DNA of 64,000 nucleotides from Alkalihalophilus marmarensis DSM 21297 (GTDB lineage: Bacteria > Bacillota > Bacilli > Bacillales > Bacillaceae_D), in the NCBI RefSeq assembly GCF_000474275.2, contig NZ_ATAE01000056.1:1-64000 (forward strand), given 5' to 3'. The position numbers and the translations under genes were made by a program. Under the pieces are notes generated by a model. The model saw only the letters and a list, made by a program, of their open reading frames with translations. It had not been told where the DNA came from and did no database searches. Position 1 is the stretch's first letter; every line of letters starts with the position of its first letter. Of this stretch, positions 30,943 through 39,893 are shown piece by piece.

Positions 30943-31059
30943 GTGATCAGAAATTTAAATCGAATTTATTTTTTCTGTTATCTTAATGAACAAAATTACA
31001 AAATAATAGGCCTGAAAAAGCCAACATATGGGTAGAGGGGAGAAAGGAGGTTGTTTGTA

Positions 31060-31527
31060 ATGGAACGTAGAGATTCTCAACAAGGTATGGATAAATTATT
31101 AAGACAACTGGAAAGTGACTATATAAAAGCCGTAAAAGGCAATGAAAGCACAACTGTAGAAAGCTTCATTGAGCAGTTTTTGTATGATTCTTGGGATTAT
31201 AATGATAAAAATTTAGAAGACATCAAGAGTGTTTTGAGCCGTTATTCAAATGGTCATATTTATCAAGGGACTTTCAGCAAATCATTCACCGAGATGCTCA
31301 AGCATCTGAAAATGAAACTCCAACAACTTGATCCGGCCATGGAATATCCTGTTCTTCACACCAATAATGGAGCATCACTGTTAGTTGCTTTTGTCGATGG
31401 GTTGGTCATCCAATACTATGTAGGTATTTATAATGTTGAAAAGTTAAGAGAGATGACTCCATACATAAAGGGTGTCATTCTCCATGCTTTAAAAACAGAA
31501 GGTACAGAAGCGATTGAACTAACTTAA
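31060..31527 (+). CDS. TetR C-terminal-like protein without a DNA-binding domain
   Basis: A 155-residue protein starting at ATG 31060, 9 bases after a perfect AAAGGAGG. The C-terminal half (LLVAFVDGLVIQYYVGIYNV, then LREMTPYIKGVILHALK) resembles the ligand-binding helices of TetR regulators. The N-terminus (MERRDSQQGMDKLLRQLES) has no helix-turn-helix, and no upstream frame supplies one. It may be a ligand-binding or dimerising partner, or an eroded regulator. I do not recognise a named family. Confidence 0.65.
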   Translation: MERRDSQQGMDKLLRQLESDYIKAVKGNESTTVESFIEQFLYDSWDYNDKNLEDIKSVLSRYSNGHIYQGTFSKSFTEMLKHLKMKLQQLDPAMEYPVLHTNNGASLLVAFVDGLVIQYYVGIYNVEKLREMTPYIKGVILHALKTEGTEAIELT

Positions 31528-31590
31528 CCTGCATTTTAAGAAGAAAGTGCATGGGTGTAAAAAATAACATTGATCGCTTTTTTAGCAAAG

Positions 31591-31643
31591 CAGGGGCTGC
31601 CAGAGGTCATTCTATAATGATCTTATGGGAGCCCTGTTTTTAT
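31591..31643 (+). terminator. Terminator after TetR-like gene
   Basis: CAGGGGCT pairs with AGCCCTG at the base, with an inner GGTCATT/AATGATC stem, then TTTTTA. Confidence 0.75.
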
Positions 31644-31699
31644 TGTTAAATCCAAAGTTAGAAAGGATGAGAATGTCAATATATCAAGCAAATCTTTAC

Positions 31700-31723
31700 A
31701 ACGTAACATTGTTATGTTACGTT
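31700..31723. promoter_or_regulatory. Perfect palindrome upstream of yhbD
   Basis: AACGTAACAT (31700-31709), TGTT, ATGTTACGTT (31714-31723): a perfect 10-bp inverted repeat 20 bases before the yhbD start. TTTACA (31695-31700) could be a -35 element overlapping its left edge. A likely operator, possibly for the MerR-like YhbD. Confidence 0.6.
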
Positions 31724-31743
31724 AGAGGCTAGAGGTGAAGAGG

Positions 31744-32379
31744 ATGGATGAAGTGTTAATCTCGAAAAAAGATTTATTAGAACAAACGGACATTACATAC
31801 GGACAGCTCTATCGTTGGAAAAGAAAAGAGTTAATACCAGAAGAATGGTTTATCAGAAAATCAACGTTTACCGGACAAGAAACCTTTTTTCCTAAAGAAA
31901 AGATGATCGAAAGAATTACTAGAATTAAAGAACTAAAGGATACGCTGTCATTAGATGAATTAGCAAAGGCTTTATCTCCAAAGAAGAAGAATATCAACAT
32001 ATCATTAAAAGAATTACTTGAACAAAACATTGTTTCAGTTAATGCTGCTTCTATTTATGAAGAACAACTTGGTGAGCTTGATACAGTTACCTTCAAGACG
32101 TCGCTATATTTATATCTTTTAGATAAATCGTTGGAAACTGGAGAAGTGGGATGGGAAGAAGGAAAACAAATCGTCCAAACATTACATGATCACTTCCATA
32201 AGTTAGAAGACAAGCGCGCTTCTTTAATTGTGTTAAGAAAAATGGGTGTTGTAACAGTGTTGCTTATTACAAACTCTGATGATTTCTATGTTGATGAAAA
32301 AACAAAAGTGGCTGTGTTACTGGACGTTGAAATTGAATTAGAGGCGTTAATGAATTCCTTAGTAAAAGGAGGCTTTTAA
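31744..32379 (+). CDS. yhbD: DUF4004 protein YhbD
   Basis: A 211-residue protein of the YhbD family. The N-terminus (ISKKDLLEQTDITYGQLYRW, then KRKELIPEEW) resembles a MerR-type winged helix, followed by a helical region. In B. subtilis yhbD lies directly before the bactofilin genes yhbE and yhbF, as here. ATG at 31744 follows AGGTG by 6 bases; GTG at 31735 is an alternative. Its stop touches the bacE ATG. Probably a regulator or partner of the bactofilins. Confidence 0.8.
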   Translation: MDEVLISKKDLLEQTDITYGQLYRWKRKELIPEEWFIRKSTFTGQETFFPKEKMIERITRIKELKDTLSLDELAKALSPKKKNINISLKELLEQNIVSVNAASIYEEQLGELDTVTFKTSLYLYLLDKSLETGEVGWEEGKQIVQTLHDHFHKLEDKRASLIVLRKMGVVTVLLITNSDDFYVDEKTKVAVLLDVEIELEALMNSLVKGGF

Positions 32380-33036
32380 ATGACAAAGGACAAAAATAGA
32401 AATTTAAAAGTTCTAGGAGAAGGAAGGTATCCTGGCGGCGACTATGAAAAAATTAAAGTCACTGGAAAAGGGGAAATTTATGAAGACCTTCGTTCCAAAG
32501 AAACCAAGGTTATTGGGGAATGTCATATAAATGGAAATGCGACAATGGAACAAGTGCATGTAACGGGTGATCTTATTATAGATGAAAGATTAAGCAGTAA
32601 TGAACTAAAAATTGTTGGAAAGCTGCAAGTTAAAAAGTCGATAAAAGCAAATAAGCTTGATATGAGAGGTTTTCTAACGGGTGCTGAAAATGTGGAGCTG
32701 GAAGAAATGAAGCTTGAAGGGGGCTTTAACATCTCAGGATTGTTGAATGTTGGCGATTTGCAGGTTAATTTACTAGTAGCTCCTAGCAGAGTCTTTGAAA
32801 TTGGCAGTGAGAAAATCACCGTTAAAAGTAGAAGTTACATGAAACGTTCTTACACATTAGAAGCAGAAATTATAGAAGGAGATACCATTTATCTAGAACA
32901 TACTACAGCAAAAATAGTGAGAGGAAATGATATTGAAATAGGTCCGAATTGTCATATTGAAAAAATAGAATATAGATCTACGTTTAAAAATAATGAAAAA
33001 GATTCAAAGAATATTTTTCAAGTTAAACAAATTTAA
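32380..33036 (+). CDS. bacE: Bactofilin BacE
   Basis: A 218-residue cytoskeletal protein with a beta-helical bactofilin core (about 20-130). The repeated short strands read like GKGEIYEDLRSKETKVIGE and HVTGDLIIDERLSSNELKIV. In B. subtilis BacE and BacF support assembly of the flagellar basal apparatus and motility. It starts one base after the yhbD stop behind AAAAGGAGG. Confidence 0.85.
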   Translation: MTKDKNRNLKVLGEGRYPGGDYEKIKVTGKGEIYEDLRSKETKVIGECHINGNATMEQVHVTGDLIIDERLSSNELKIVGKLQVKKSIKANKLDMRGFLTGAENVELEEMKLEGGFNISGLLNVGDLQVNLLVAPSRVFEIGSEKITVKSRSYMKRSYTLEAEIIEGDTIYLEHTTAKIVRGNDIEIGPNCHIEKIEYRSTFKNNEKDSKNIFQVKQI

Positions 33037-33055
33037 GAAAAAGGGGGAGCTTGGG

Positions 33056-33781
33056 ATGGCTCAAAAAGCAAAAGGGGATTTAATTCTTTCTGGCAATAGT
33101 GAGTCAGGTGGTGGTTCATTTATAAGGGTTGAGATAAACGGTCAAGGAGCCATACATGATGGTGTAGAATGTAAAGATTTTGAGTGTAACGGCTCGGTAA
33201 AAATAAATGGAGGTATCACATCACAACGGGCTGTTATCAACGGGAGTACAAAGGTACAGGGAAGTCTTTCCTCTGAGCTGGTTGAGGTGTATGGTGATTT
33301 AACAATAGACGGAAATACATCTTTTCAGAAAATGAAAATCAAAGGGCATACACGAGTAAAGCAATCTATAAAAGGAGACGACATTCTTCTTGAAGGCATT
33401 ATTAAGGTAGCTGGGGACTGTGAAGTGGAGAAAGCAGAGCTAAATGGTGCTTTTACCATTGATGGGTTACTAAATGCAGATCAGGTTGAAGTCATCTTAC
33501 ACGGGAAATCATCAGTGAAAGAAATTGGAGGAGAAGTAATTACGGTTAAGAGAAATCGGCAACCCATTCTGCATTTAGATAAATTAATTAAACCGCTAAG
33601 TAAAGAATTACAGGCTGATATTATTGAAGGTGACATAGTTAAACTAGAATATACGAAGGCAAACGTTGTACGTGGAAAGACAGTAGAGATCGGACCTGGG
33701 TGTGAAGTTGAATTTGTTGAGTATAGCAGTGATCTTAATATATCGGAAAAAGCTGTTGTAAAAAAGTCGGAGAAGTTTTAA
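33056..33781 (+). CDS. bacF: Bactofilin BacF
   Basis: A 241-residue second bactofilin, paralogous to BacE along its length. Matching blocks are GQGAIHDGVECKDFECNGSV and, near the end, ADIIEGDIVKLEYTKANVVR versus AEIIEGDTIYLEHTTAKIVR. ATG at 33056 follows AGGGGGAG; a longer reading from 32993 would overlap bacE without need. Likely co-assembles with BacE at the membrane. Confidence 0.85.
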   Translation: MAQKAKGDLILSGNSESGGGSFIRVEINGQGAIHDGVECKDFECNGSVKINGGITSQRAVINGSTKVQGSLSSELVEVYGDLTIDGNTSFQKMKIKGHTRVKQSIKGDDILLEGIIKVAGDCEVEKAELNGAFTIDGLLNADQVEVILHGKSSVKEIGGEVITVKRNRQPILHLDKLIKPLSKELQADIIEGDIVKLEYTKANVVRGKTVEIGPGCEVEFVEYSSDLNISEKAVVKKSEKF

Positions 33782-33853
33782 AAGAGGCAGAGATTTGTTA
33801 AATAATTTATCTTGACCTTAGCCGGTTGAAAAAATTAAACTTACGGATAAACA

Positions 33854-33885
33854 AAACGCACTGATTTCATAATCAGTGCGTTTCT
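33854..33885. terminator. Bidirectional terminator, bacF/alr
   Basis: A perfect 13-bp stem (33854-33866 with 33871-33883), loop TCAT, with T-rich flanks on both strands. It serves the convergent bacF (+) and alr (-). Confidence 0.8.
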
Positions 33886-33924
33886 TGCTTACTTACTTGA
33901 TTCTACCTCACTCTAATAAACCTC

Positions 33925-35040
33925 TTAGCTATACTTCTCTTCGTAATACCTCGGAACACGCTTGCTGACCGCGCAAACAATCTCATAATTAATCGTCCCT
34001 GTTAATTCAGCCATCTCATCGATTGGAAATTCCACATGATCGCCAAGCGCAGCATCTGGTATATGTGTTACATCGATCATCGTCTGGTCCATGCACACGC
34101 GACCTAAAATCGGTGCTTTTTGGCCGTGTAAAGTGACGAACCCTTTATTAGATAAGGCCCGGGAAAGACCGTCGGCATATCCGATCGGCATCGTAGCTAC
34201 AACTTTTTCAGATGAGAGTTTATGCGTTCTCCCGTAACTAATTGATGAGCCTTCAGGAAGTTTTCTAAGCGATACAATACTAGAAAATAACCGCATTGCC
34301 TGAGTAAGTTCAATTGGGAATTCTAAGGAAACGTCCGGTCTTAACCCGTACAGGCTGATGCCGACACGTACCATATCAAGATGTTTATCCTTATGAAAGA
34401 GAGTTCCGGCACTGTTACAGCAATGTTTAATCGGGACGTTCATATCGACTTCTTCTATTGCCTCAATAAATGATAAAAATCGTGCAAATTGTTCATCTGT
34501 GTACGTAGACTGCAGGTTATCAGCTTCAGCAAAATGGGTGAAAATACCTTCTACTTCAATATTGTTATGTTGATAGAGAGGAGTTATGACGTCGAGCAGC
34601 TCTTCTTTGGTCTGCACACCTACTCGGCCCATTCCTGTTTCCGTTTTTATATGAACCTTTATTGGCGATTCGGCCTCAGAAGCCATCTCAAGCAAAGCAT
34701 CCCGAACATCAGTAGAAAACACAGTGAGTGTAATATTGCGAGAAATCGCTTCTCGTAACGCATGTGGAGAGGTATAGCCTAACACTAAAATAGGTGCTTC
34801 AATTCCTGCATCCCGAAGCTCAATCGCTTCATCAAGAATGGCTACCCCTAAATAATCTGCCCCGCCGCTTAAGGCTGACCTAGCTGCAACAATTGCCCCG
34901 TGTCCATACCCGTCTCCTTTTACAACTGCCATTAAACTGCATGCAGGAGATTGGAGGGAAGCTTTAAAAGAAGCTGCATTTTCTTTTAGGGCTTGTAATG
35001 AGATTTGTGCATAGGTGTTTCTAAAACTGCTCGTCTTCAT
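33925..35040 (-). CDS. alr: Alanine racemase
   Basis: PLP enzyme interconverting L- and D-alanine. The 371 residues are full length. The cofactor lysine is in AVVKGDGYGHG (Lys41) and the catalytic tyrosine probably in GRVCMDQTMIDV's neighbourhood, with SISYGRTHKL also conserved. It lies directly behind ald and near the activator adeR and an alanine-type symporter. This copy therefore probably feeds D-alanine into catabolism, although a cell-wall role cannot be excluded. Confidence 0.92.
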   Translation of the reverse strand: MKTSSFRNTYAQISLQALKENAASFKASLQSPACSLMAVVKGDGYGHGAIVAARSALSGGADYLGVAILDEAIELRDAGIEAPILVLGYTSPHALREAISRNITLTVFSTDVRDALLEMASEAESPIKVHIKTETGMGRVGVQTKEELLDVITPLYQHNNIEVEGIFTHFAEADNLQSTYTDEQFARFLSFIEAIEEVDMNVPIKHCCNSAGTLFHKDKHLDMVRVGISLYGLRPDVSLEFPIELTQAMRLFSSIVSLRKLPEGSSISYGRTHKLSSEKVVATMPIGYADGLSRALSNKGFVTLHGQKAPILGRVCMDQTMIDVTHIPDAALGDHVEFPIDEMAELTGTINYEIVCAVSKRVPRYYEEKYS

Positions 35041-35138
35041 CTGGCAAACTCCTTTTACAAATAAGCGTATCTTTTAATAGACCCCCTCAGTCTAAGGTGA
35101 CCGAGGGGGTGCGTGTAAGTCTATATTATAGTAGATTC

Positions 35139-36272
35139 TTATGCTTGAACAGGTGTTTTCTTTAATGCATCTTCTACAGATACTAACTCATATCCAAGAT
35201 CACGTGCTACAGCGTTGTATGTTACATCACCGTTTGCAACGTTTACACCAAGAGCAAGTGCAGGGTTCTCAGCAACCGCTTTTTCTACGCCTTTGTTAGC
35301 AATCTGCATAGCGTAAGGAATTGTTACGTTTGTTAAGCCGATTGTTGATGTACGCGGAACAGCTCCAGGCATGTTAGCAACTGCATAGTGAACAACACCG
35401 TGTTTTGTGTAAGTTGGGTTATCGTGTGTTGTAATTTGATCAACTGTTTCAATGATACCGCCTTGGTCAATCGCTACGTCAACAACTACAGATCCAGGAG
35501 TCATTGATTTGATCATTTCCTCTGTTACAAGCTTAGGAGCTTTTGCACCAGGAATTAATACAGCACCGATTACTAAGTCAGATTCTTTTACTGCCTCAGC
35601 AATGTTAAGCGGGTTAGACATAAGTGTTTGAATGTCGTTTCCGAATTGATCATCAAGCTGGCGAAGACGATCTGCACTTAAGTCGATAAGTGTTACATCA
35701 GCACCAAGACCTACAGCAATTTTAGCTGCGTTTGTACCAACAACACCGCCGCCGATGATTGTTACTTTACCACGTTTTACTCCAGGAACACCTGATAATA
35801 GAATTCCTTTTCCGCCTTTAGACTTCTCTAGGAATTGAGCACCAATTTGTGATGCCATGCGTCCAGCTACTTCACTCATAGGAGTTAAAAGAGGAAGAGT
35901 GCGGTTTACTTCAACTGTTTCATAAGCGATCGCAATAACGCCGCTGTCTACTAGTGCTTTTGCAAGTTCAGGCTCAGCAGCTAGGTGAAGGTATGTGAAT
36001 AGGATTAATCCTTTGCGGAAGTAGCCATATTCAGAGCTTAATGGTTCTTTAACTTTCATCACCATTTCAGCTTTAGCCCATACATCTTTCGCTTCTGGAA
36101 TAATTGTTGCTCCAGCAGCTGTGTAATCTACATCTTCAAATCCGCTTCCAATTCCAGCGCCTTGTTCGATTAGAATGTCGTGACCTGCTTTTGTTAAAGC
36201 AACAACTCCTGCTGGTGTAATTGCTACGCGGTTTTCATTATTTTTAATTTCTTTTGGAATACCGATAATCAT
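35139..36272 (-). CDS. ald: Alanine dehydrogenase
   Basis: NAD-dependent oxidation of L-alanine to pyruvate and ammonia. The 377 residues match the hexameric Bacillus enzyme. [20 protein letters not shown] starts the protein, KVKEP holds the substrate lysine, and the NAD loop is [20 protein letters not shown]. The start at 36270-36272, 8 bases after AGGGGG, is preferred to an upstream in-frame start. A GC-rich hairpin (CCCCCTCGG/TGAGGGGG, 35091-35110) separates it from alr. Confidence 0.95.
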   Translation of the reverse strand: MIIGIPKEIKNNENRVAITPAGVVALTKAGHDILIEQGAGIGSGFEDVDYTAAGATIIPEAKDVWAKAEMVMKVKEPLSSEYGYFRKGLILFTYLHLAAEPELAKALVDSGVIAIAYETVEVNRTLPLLTPMSEVAGRMASQIGAQFLEKSKGGKGILLSGVPGVKRGKVTIIGGGVVGTNAAKIAVGLGADVTLIDLSADRLRQLDDQFGNDIQTLMSNPLNIAEAVKESDLVIGAVLIPGAKAPKLVTEEMIKSMTPGSVVVDVAIDQGGIIETVDQITTHDNPTYTKHGVVHYAVANMPGAVPRTSTIGLTNVTIPYAMQIANKGVEKAVAENPALALGVNVANGDVTYNAVARDLGYELVSVEDALKKTPVQA

Positions 36273-36404
36273 GTTTTTCGTCCCCCTAAGTCGGATGTTT
36301 GTTATATCGTTAGTATAAATCCACAAAAGGAGGAGCGCATTGTGCGTAAAATTAAAAATGTAAACGTTTTTTTGTTGTTTTTAACAAATGGTCCAAATCA
36401 TTGA

Positions 36405-37637
36405 CTAGCGTTTTAAATAGACCTTCATATCTAAATAGAGACCAATTTTCTGAACGGGGTCTTTTAATTGAATGTTTGCAATCTCTTGAATCCGTTTAAG
36501 ACGGTAATTTAATGTATTCACATGACAATGAAGCTCTTTTGCTGCTTCATTCATGTTGCCGTCTTTGTCTAGGATGATACCTAATGTCTCAAGCAGATTA
36601 GTCCGGTGCTCTAAATCATACTTTTCAAGCTTGCGGATAGCAGGGTTAACCGTCATTTCCTGTTCTTTAATTGTTTGACGTATCAGATCAATGTAGCGAA
36701 ATACCCCAAGTTCATGATAAAAAGCGGCTGATTGAAGCTCTTTAGTAAAGGTTTGTTTTAACGTGATGACCTTTGTTGCTTCATCATAGCTCCTCTTAAT
36801 CCACTCGTAATTGTCGTACGCATACCCGCAGCCCGCGGTAACTTCCATTATCCCAAAACGTTCCCTTACTTGAGCTTTAAAAGTTTCCACAAACTCCTTT
36901 GTATCTTTTACAAAATCATTTGAAGCAGGGGAAGAAACGAGAAAGACGACTTGATTCTCATCCAAGGTCTGAATTAAAATCGTTACTTTTTGAGTCGTCT
37001 TTGCAACATAAACAAGCTTTTTATACAAATCATCGGACATTACTTCAAAATTGAATAAAATCACAGCCAGCGGTTTAGTGGGGTTAATCCCTATTTTCGA
37101 AAGCTGATCAGCGATATGCTTGTGGTCTCTGGCATCTCCTGTAATCAACTGCCACAGCAGTTCCTGATGATTCTTTTCTTTCTTTTTCTTTTGCATGTTT
37201 AATTGAAGCAGCTGGTTTTTGGCTTTGCTTGCAGCGAACTTTAAGTCGGCTAGGTCGTCAGCCGTAAGCTTTCGACCAACTTCAAGCACCCAAATGTAGC
37301 CAAGCACTTCATTGTTTTTTCGGATGGATACGGCAACACGATTGCCAAGCCCGATATCGTTGATTTGCGGGATAATAAGCGGTTCATCACTTTGATTAAG
37401 GGTTGGGATCACTCCTTCTTTCCAAAAGCGATTAATGACTTTCTCTGGAACACGTCTGCCGATAATAGTTGAAATCCTGGCCGCATCCGTTCCGTCATCA
37501 TGAGAACTATAGGCAAGCAGATGGTGATTTGAATCTTCAATAGTTACAGGACATTGAAGACGTTCGCTGATTGCATCAACAAATTCTTCTAATGAATCAA
37601 ACTGCCGGTTGAAAGATTTGAGTTTGTTATCGCTCAT
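36405..37637 (-). CDS. adeR: PucR-family activator of alanine dehydrogenase
   Basis: A 410-residue regulator. An N-terminal sensor region (about 10-140) carries SLEEFVDAISERLQCPVTIE. The central CdaR GGDEF-like domain follows (about 170-300). The C-terminal PucR HTH is NMNEAAKELHCHVNTLNYRL (about 357-376). B. subtilis AdeR activates ald; the gene order here (adeR upstream of ald on the same strand) supports the same role. The likely signal is alanine, by inference. Confidence 0.87.
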   Translation of the reverse strand: MSDNKLKSFNRQFDSLEEFVDAISERLQCPVTIEDSNHHLLAYSSHDDGTDAARISTIIGRRVPEKVINRFWKEGVIPTLNQSDEPLIIPQINDIGLGNRVAVSIRKNNEVLGYIWVLEVGRKLTADDLADLKFAASKAKNQLLQLNMQKKKKEKNHQELLWQLITGDARDHKHIADQLSKIGINPTKPLAVILFNFEVMSDDLYKKLVYVAKTTQKVTILIQTLDENQVVFLVSSPASNDFVKDTKEFVETFKAQVRERFGIMEVTAGCGYAYDNYEWIKRSYDEATKVITLKQTFTKELQSAAFYHELGVFRYIDLIRQTIKEQEMTVNPAIRKLEKYDLEHRTNLLETLGIILDKDGNMNEAAKELHCHVNTLNYRLKRIQEIANIQLKDPVQKIGLYLDMKVYLKR

Positions 37638-37777
37638 GGGAAAACTCCTTACTCTATAAAATAAGACATAAGTCGTCAGTCTTTTTGTTTAAAATCACAA
37701 GTGAAGCGTTTTCAGTTTGTGTGCTCTCACAAACAAAAGCTTGCATCGTCATGTTAGAATAACATATACAATCTTAT

Positions 37778-37800
37778 TATAATATATGAAAGCGTTATCT
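37778..37800 (+). promoter_or_regulatory. Promoter -10 and candidate cre site of the AGCS symporter gene
   Basis: TATAAT (37778-37783) is followed by TGAAAGCGTTATCT (37787-37800), which matches the CcpA cre consensus TGWAANCGNTNWCA in all but the last base. Placed on the start site, it would give glucose repression. The -35 is weak (TTAGAA, 37754-37759). A shorter cre-like TGAAGCGTTTTCA lies at about 37702. Confidence 0.55.
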
Positions 37801-37816
37801 GTGGGGAGTGAATGTG

Positions 37817-39232
37817 ATGGACATCTTAGACATACTAGGAAAGATTAATAATGTATTATGGGGTCCGCCAAGTTTAATCTTATTATTTGGGACAGGCTTA
37901 TTTTTAACCTTCGTTTTAAAAGGGTTGCAATTCCGTCGTCTTATTTATGCATTTAAGATTGGTTTTGGTAAAGAAGATAGTAAAGATGCTGCAGCTGAAG
38001 GTGATGTAAGTCATTTTAAAGCATTGATGACAGCGCTTGCGGCAACAATTGGTAATGGTAATATTGCCGGGGTAGCTACTGCAATTACGCTAGGTGGTCC
38101 TGGGGCAATTTTCTGGATGTGGATTGTTGGTTTACTAGGTATGGCAACAAAATATGGCGAGGCATTACTTGCTGTTAAATACCGTGTAAAGAATGATAAA
38201 GGTGAGTACTCCAGTGGTCCGATGTATTACATTGAGCGAGGGCTCGGTCGGAAGTTTAAAGGTCTTGCTATTGCCTTTGCTTTATTCGGTGCCTTTGCCG
38301 CTCTAGGTATTGGCAACAGTGTACAATCAAATACGATTGCGGATGTAACGAGCAACAGCTTTGGTATGGCAAACTGGGTAACTGGTTTAATCCTAGTAGT
38401 ATTAGTAAGTGTCATTATTTTTGGTGGTATTCAGCGTATTAGTACGGTTGCAAGTTTCTTTGTTCCAATTATGGCTTTCCTATATATGGGTGGGGCATTA
38501 ATCATCTTGATATTAAATTATGATATGATCATTCCTGCTTTTGAACTAATTTTCTATTATGCCTTTAATCCTGTAGCGGCAGCTGGTGGTTTCTTAGGAA
38601 TCGTCGTTTCTGAAGCAATTCGTAATGGGGTTGCTCGTGGTATTTTCTCAAATGAAGCTGGTCTTGGTACCGCAGCATTAATTGCTGGTAACGCTCGTGC
38701 AGACCACCCGGTAAAACAAGCTCTTGTAGCAATGACGGGTACATTTATTGTAACGATCGTTGTTTGTACAATGACGGGGCTGACATTATTAATTACAGGC
38801 TTCTGGGATCCATCAGGCGGTGTCTTATCAGGGGTTGCTCATGATGCAACGCTTGAAGGCGGTGCATTAACAAGTGCTGCGTTCGGCTCGGTCCTTGGAG
38901 TAGTTGGTGAATATATCGTTTCATTCTCAGTAATCTTCTTTGGTTTCTCGACGATTGTCGGCTGGTATGTGTACGGCGAGAAGTGCTTTGAATACCTTGC
39001 AGGCTCAAAAGGTATCGCAGGCTATCGTCTAGTGTACATCGCAGCTTGTGGAGTCGGTACTGTAGCAAATCTGGCAACAGTATGGGCATTTGCAGATATG
39101 GCCAATGCATTGATGATGATTCCAAACTTAATTGCCTTATTATTGCTTTGGAAAGTCATTGTAGCTGAGACAAATGATTATTTTAATAATTTCTATGAAG
39201 CAGCTAAAACAACTGCAAAACAAGCAAGTTAA
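37817..39232 (+). CDS. Alanine/glycine:cation symporter (AGCS family)
   Basis: A 471-residue sodium-coupled amino-acid transporter with about 11 membrane segments. Family motifs include ALAATIGNGNIAGVATAITL and GGPGAIFWMWIVGLLGMATK, then NGVARGIFSNEAGLGTAALI. ATG at 37817, 9 bases after GGGGAG, is preferred to GTG at 37808. It is divergent from adeR and beside ald and alr, which points to alanine uptake for catabolism. A strong terminator follows. Confidence 0.9.
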   Translation: MDILDILGKINNVLWGPPSLILLFGTGLFLTFVLKGLQFRRLIYAFKIGFGKEDSKDAAAEGDVSHFKALMTALAATIGNGNIAGVATAITLGGPGAIFWMWIVGLLGMATKYGEALLAVKYRVKNDKGEYSSGPMYYIERGLGRKFKGLAIAFALFGAFAALGIGNSVQSNTIADVTSNSFGMANWVTGLILVVLVSVIIFGGIQRISTVASFFVPIMAFLYMGGALIILILNYDMIIPAFELIFYYAFNPVAAAGGFLGIVVSEAIRNGVARGIFSNEAGLGTAALIAGNARADHPVKQALVAMTGTFIVTIVVCTMTGLTLLITGFWDPSGGVLSGVAHDATLEGGALTSAAFGSVLGVVGEYIVSFSVIFFGFSTIVGWYVYGEKCFEYLAGSKGIAGYRLVYIAACGVGTVANLATVWAFADMANALMMIPNLIALLLLWKVIVAETNDYFNNFYEAAKTTAKQAS

Positions 39233-39239
39233 CTAGCTC

Positions 39240-39276
39240 AAAGAGGTTCTGTCATAAAGACAGAGCCTCTTTTTTA
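39240..39276 (+). terminator. Symporter gene terminator
   Basis: AAAGAGGTTCTGTC pairs with GACAGAGCCTCTTT (one G-U) around ATAAA, followed by further T residues. Confidence 0.9.
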
Positions 39277-39285
39277 TGGAGAAGG

Positions 39286-39337
39286 TAGACATATATTATA
39301 AAGTATATTATTATCATTATATAAAATGATAATAATA
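39286..39337 (+). promoter_or_regulatory. Promoter with overlapping palindromic operator
   Basis: TAGACA (39286-39291), 17 bases, TATTAT (39309-39314). A perfect 13-bp inverted repeat (39306-39318 with 39325-39337, 6-base centre) covers the -10. It lies just before the HTH regulator gene, so autorepression is likely. Confidence 0.7.
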
Positions 39338-39354
39338 AAGAGGGAGGGAAAATT

Positions 39355-39891
39355 TTGGCTGAAAAGAAAGCAGATATCATGCTTCATCCTATTCGTATGA
39401 GAATTATTCAGGAACTTGTTAAATCTCCTAACCAAACAGTACAGCAGCTGATTGATCATTTAGGCGATGTACCACAAGCAACAATGTACCGCCATTTAAA
39501 AATGTTGTCAGACGCTGAATTGATTCACGTGGTGGAAACGAACAAAGTAAGAGGAACAGTAGAAAAAGTATATGCCGTGCTGGTTGAGAATTTAGCGATC
39601 ACAGATAAGGAATTAGAAGAAACAGCACCTGAAGAACATCTTCGTTATTTTATGACCTATCAAGCTAATTTAGCAAAAGAATTTGAACGGTATGTCATGA
39701 GTAAACAACCGGCTTCATATAAAGAAGATGGGCTAGGATATTGGCAGACTACGATGCACCTAAGTGATGAAGAGTTTGAAGAGTTTGCTGAAAATCTTGG
39801 TCAGCTCATTAAGAAAGCAGTGGAGAAGAAACCGAATAAAGATAGACGTGCACGGACGTTAGCAACCATTTCAATACCAGAGGTGGAATGA
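39355..39891 (+). CDS. Winged-helix transcriptional regulator (ArsR-like)
   Basis: A 178-residue regulator. The N-terminal winged helix reads MLHPIRMRIIQELVKSPNQT, then the recognition helix segment DVPQATMYRHLKMLSDAELI. The C-terminal half (about 85-178) is helical and charged, as in YdfF-like regulators. The TTG start follows GGGAGGG by about 7 bases. It is the first gene of an overlapping five-gene cluster and probably controls it through the palindrome on its own promoter. Confidence 0.82.
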   Translation: MAEKKADIMLHPIRMRIIQELVKSPNQTVQQLIDHLGDVPQATMYRHLKMLSDAELIHVVETNKVRGTVEKVYAVLVENLAITDKELEETAPEEHLRYFMTYQANLAKEFERYVMSKQPASYKEDGLGYWQTTMHLSDEEFEEFAENLGQLIKKAVEKKPNKDRRARTLATISIPEVE

Positions 39892-39893
39892 AA

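Noticed and set aside
36330-36404. Possible small gene in the ald-adeR gap.
   Set aside because: No start with a ribosome binding site and no frame of useful length.
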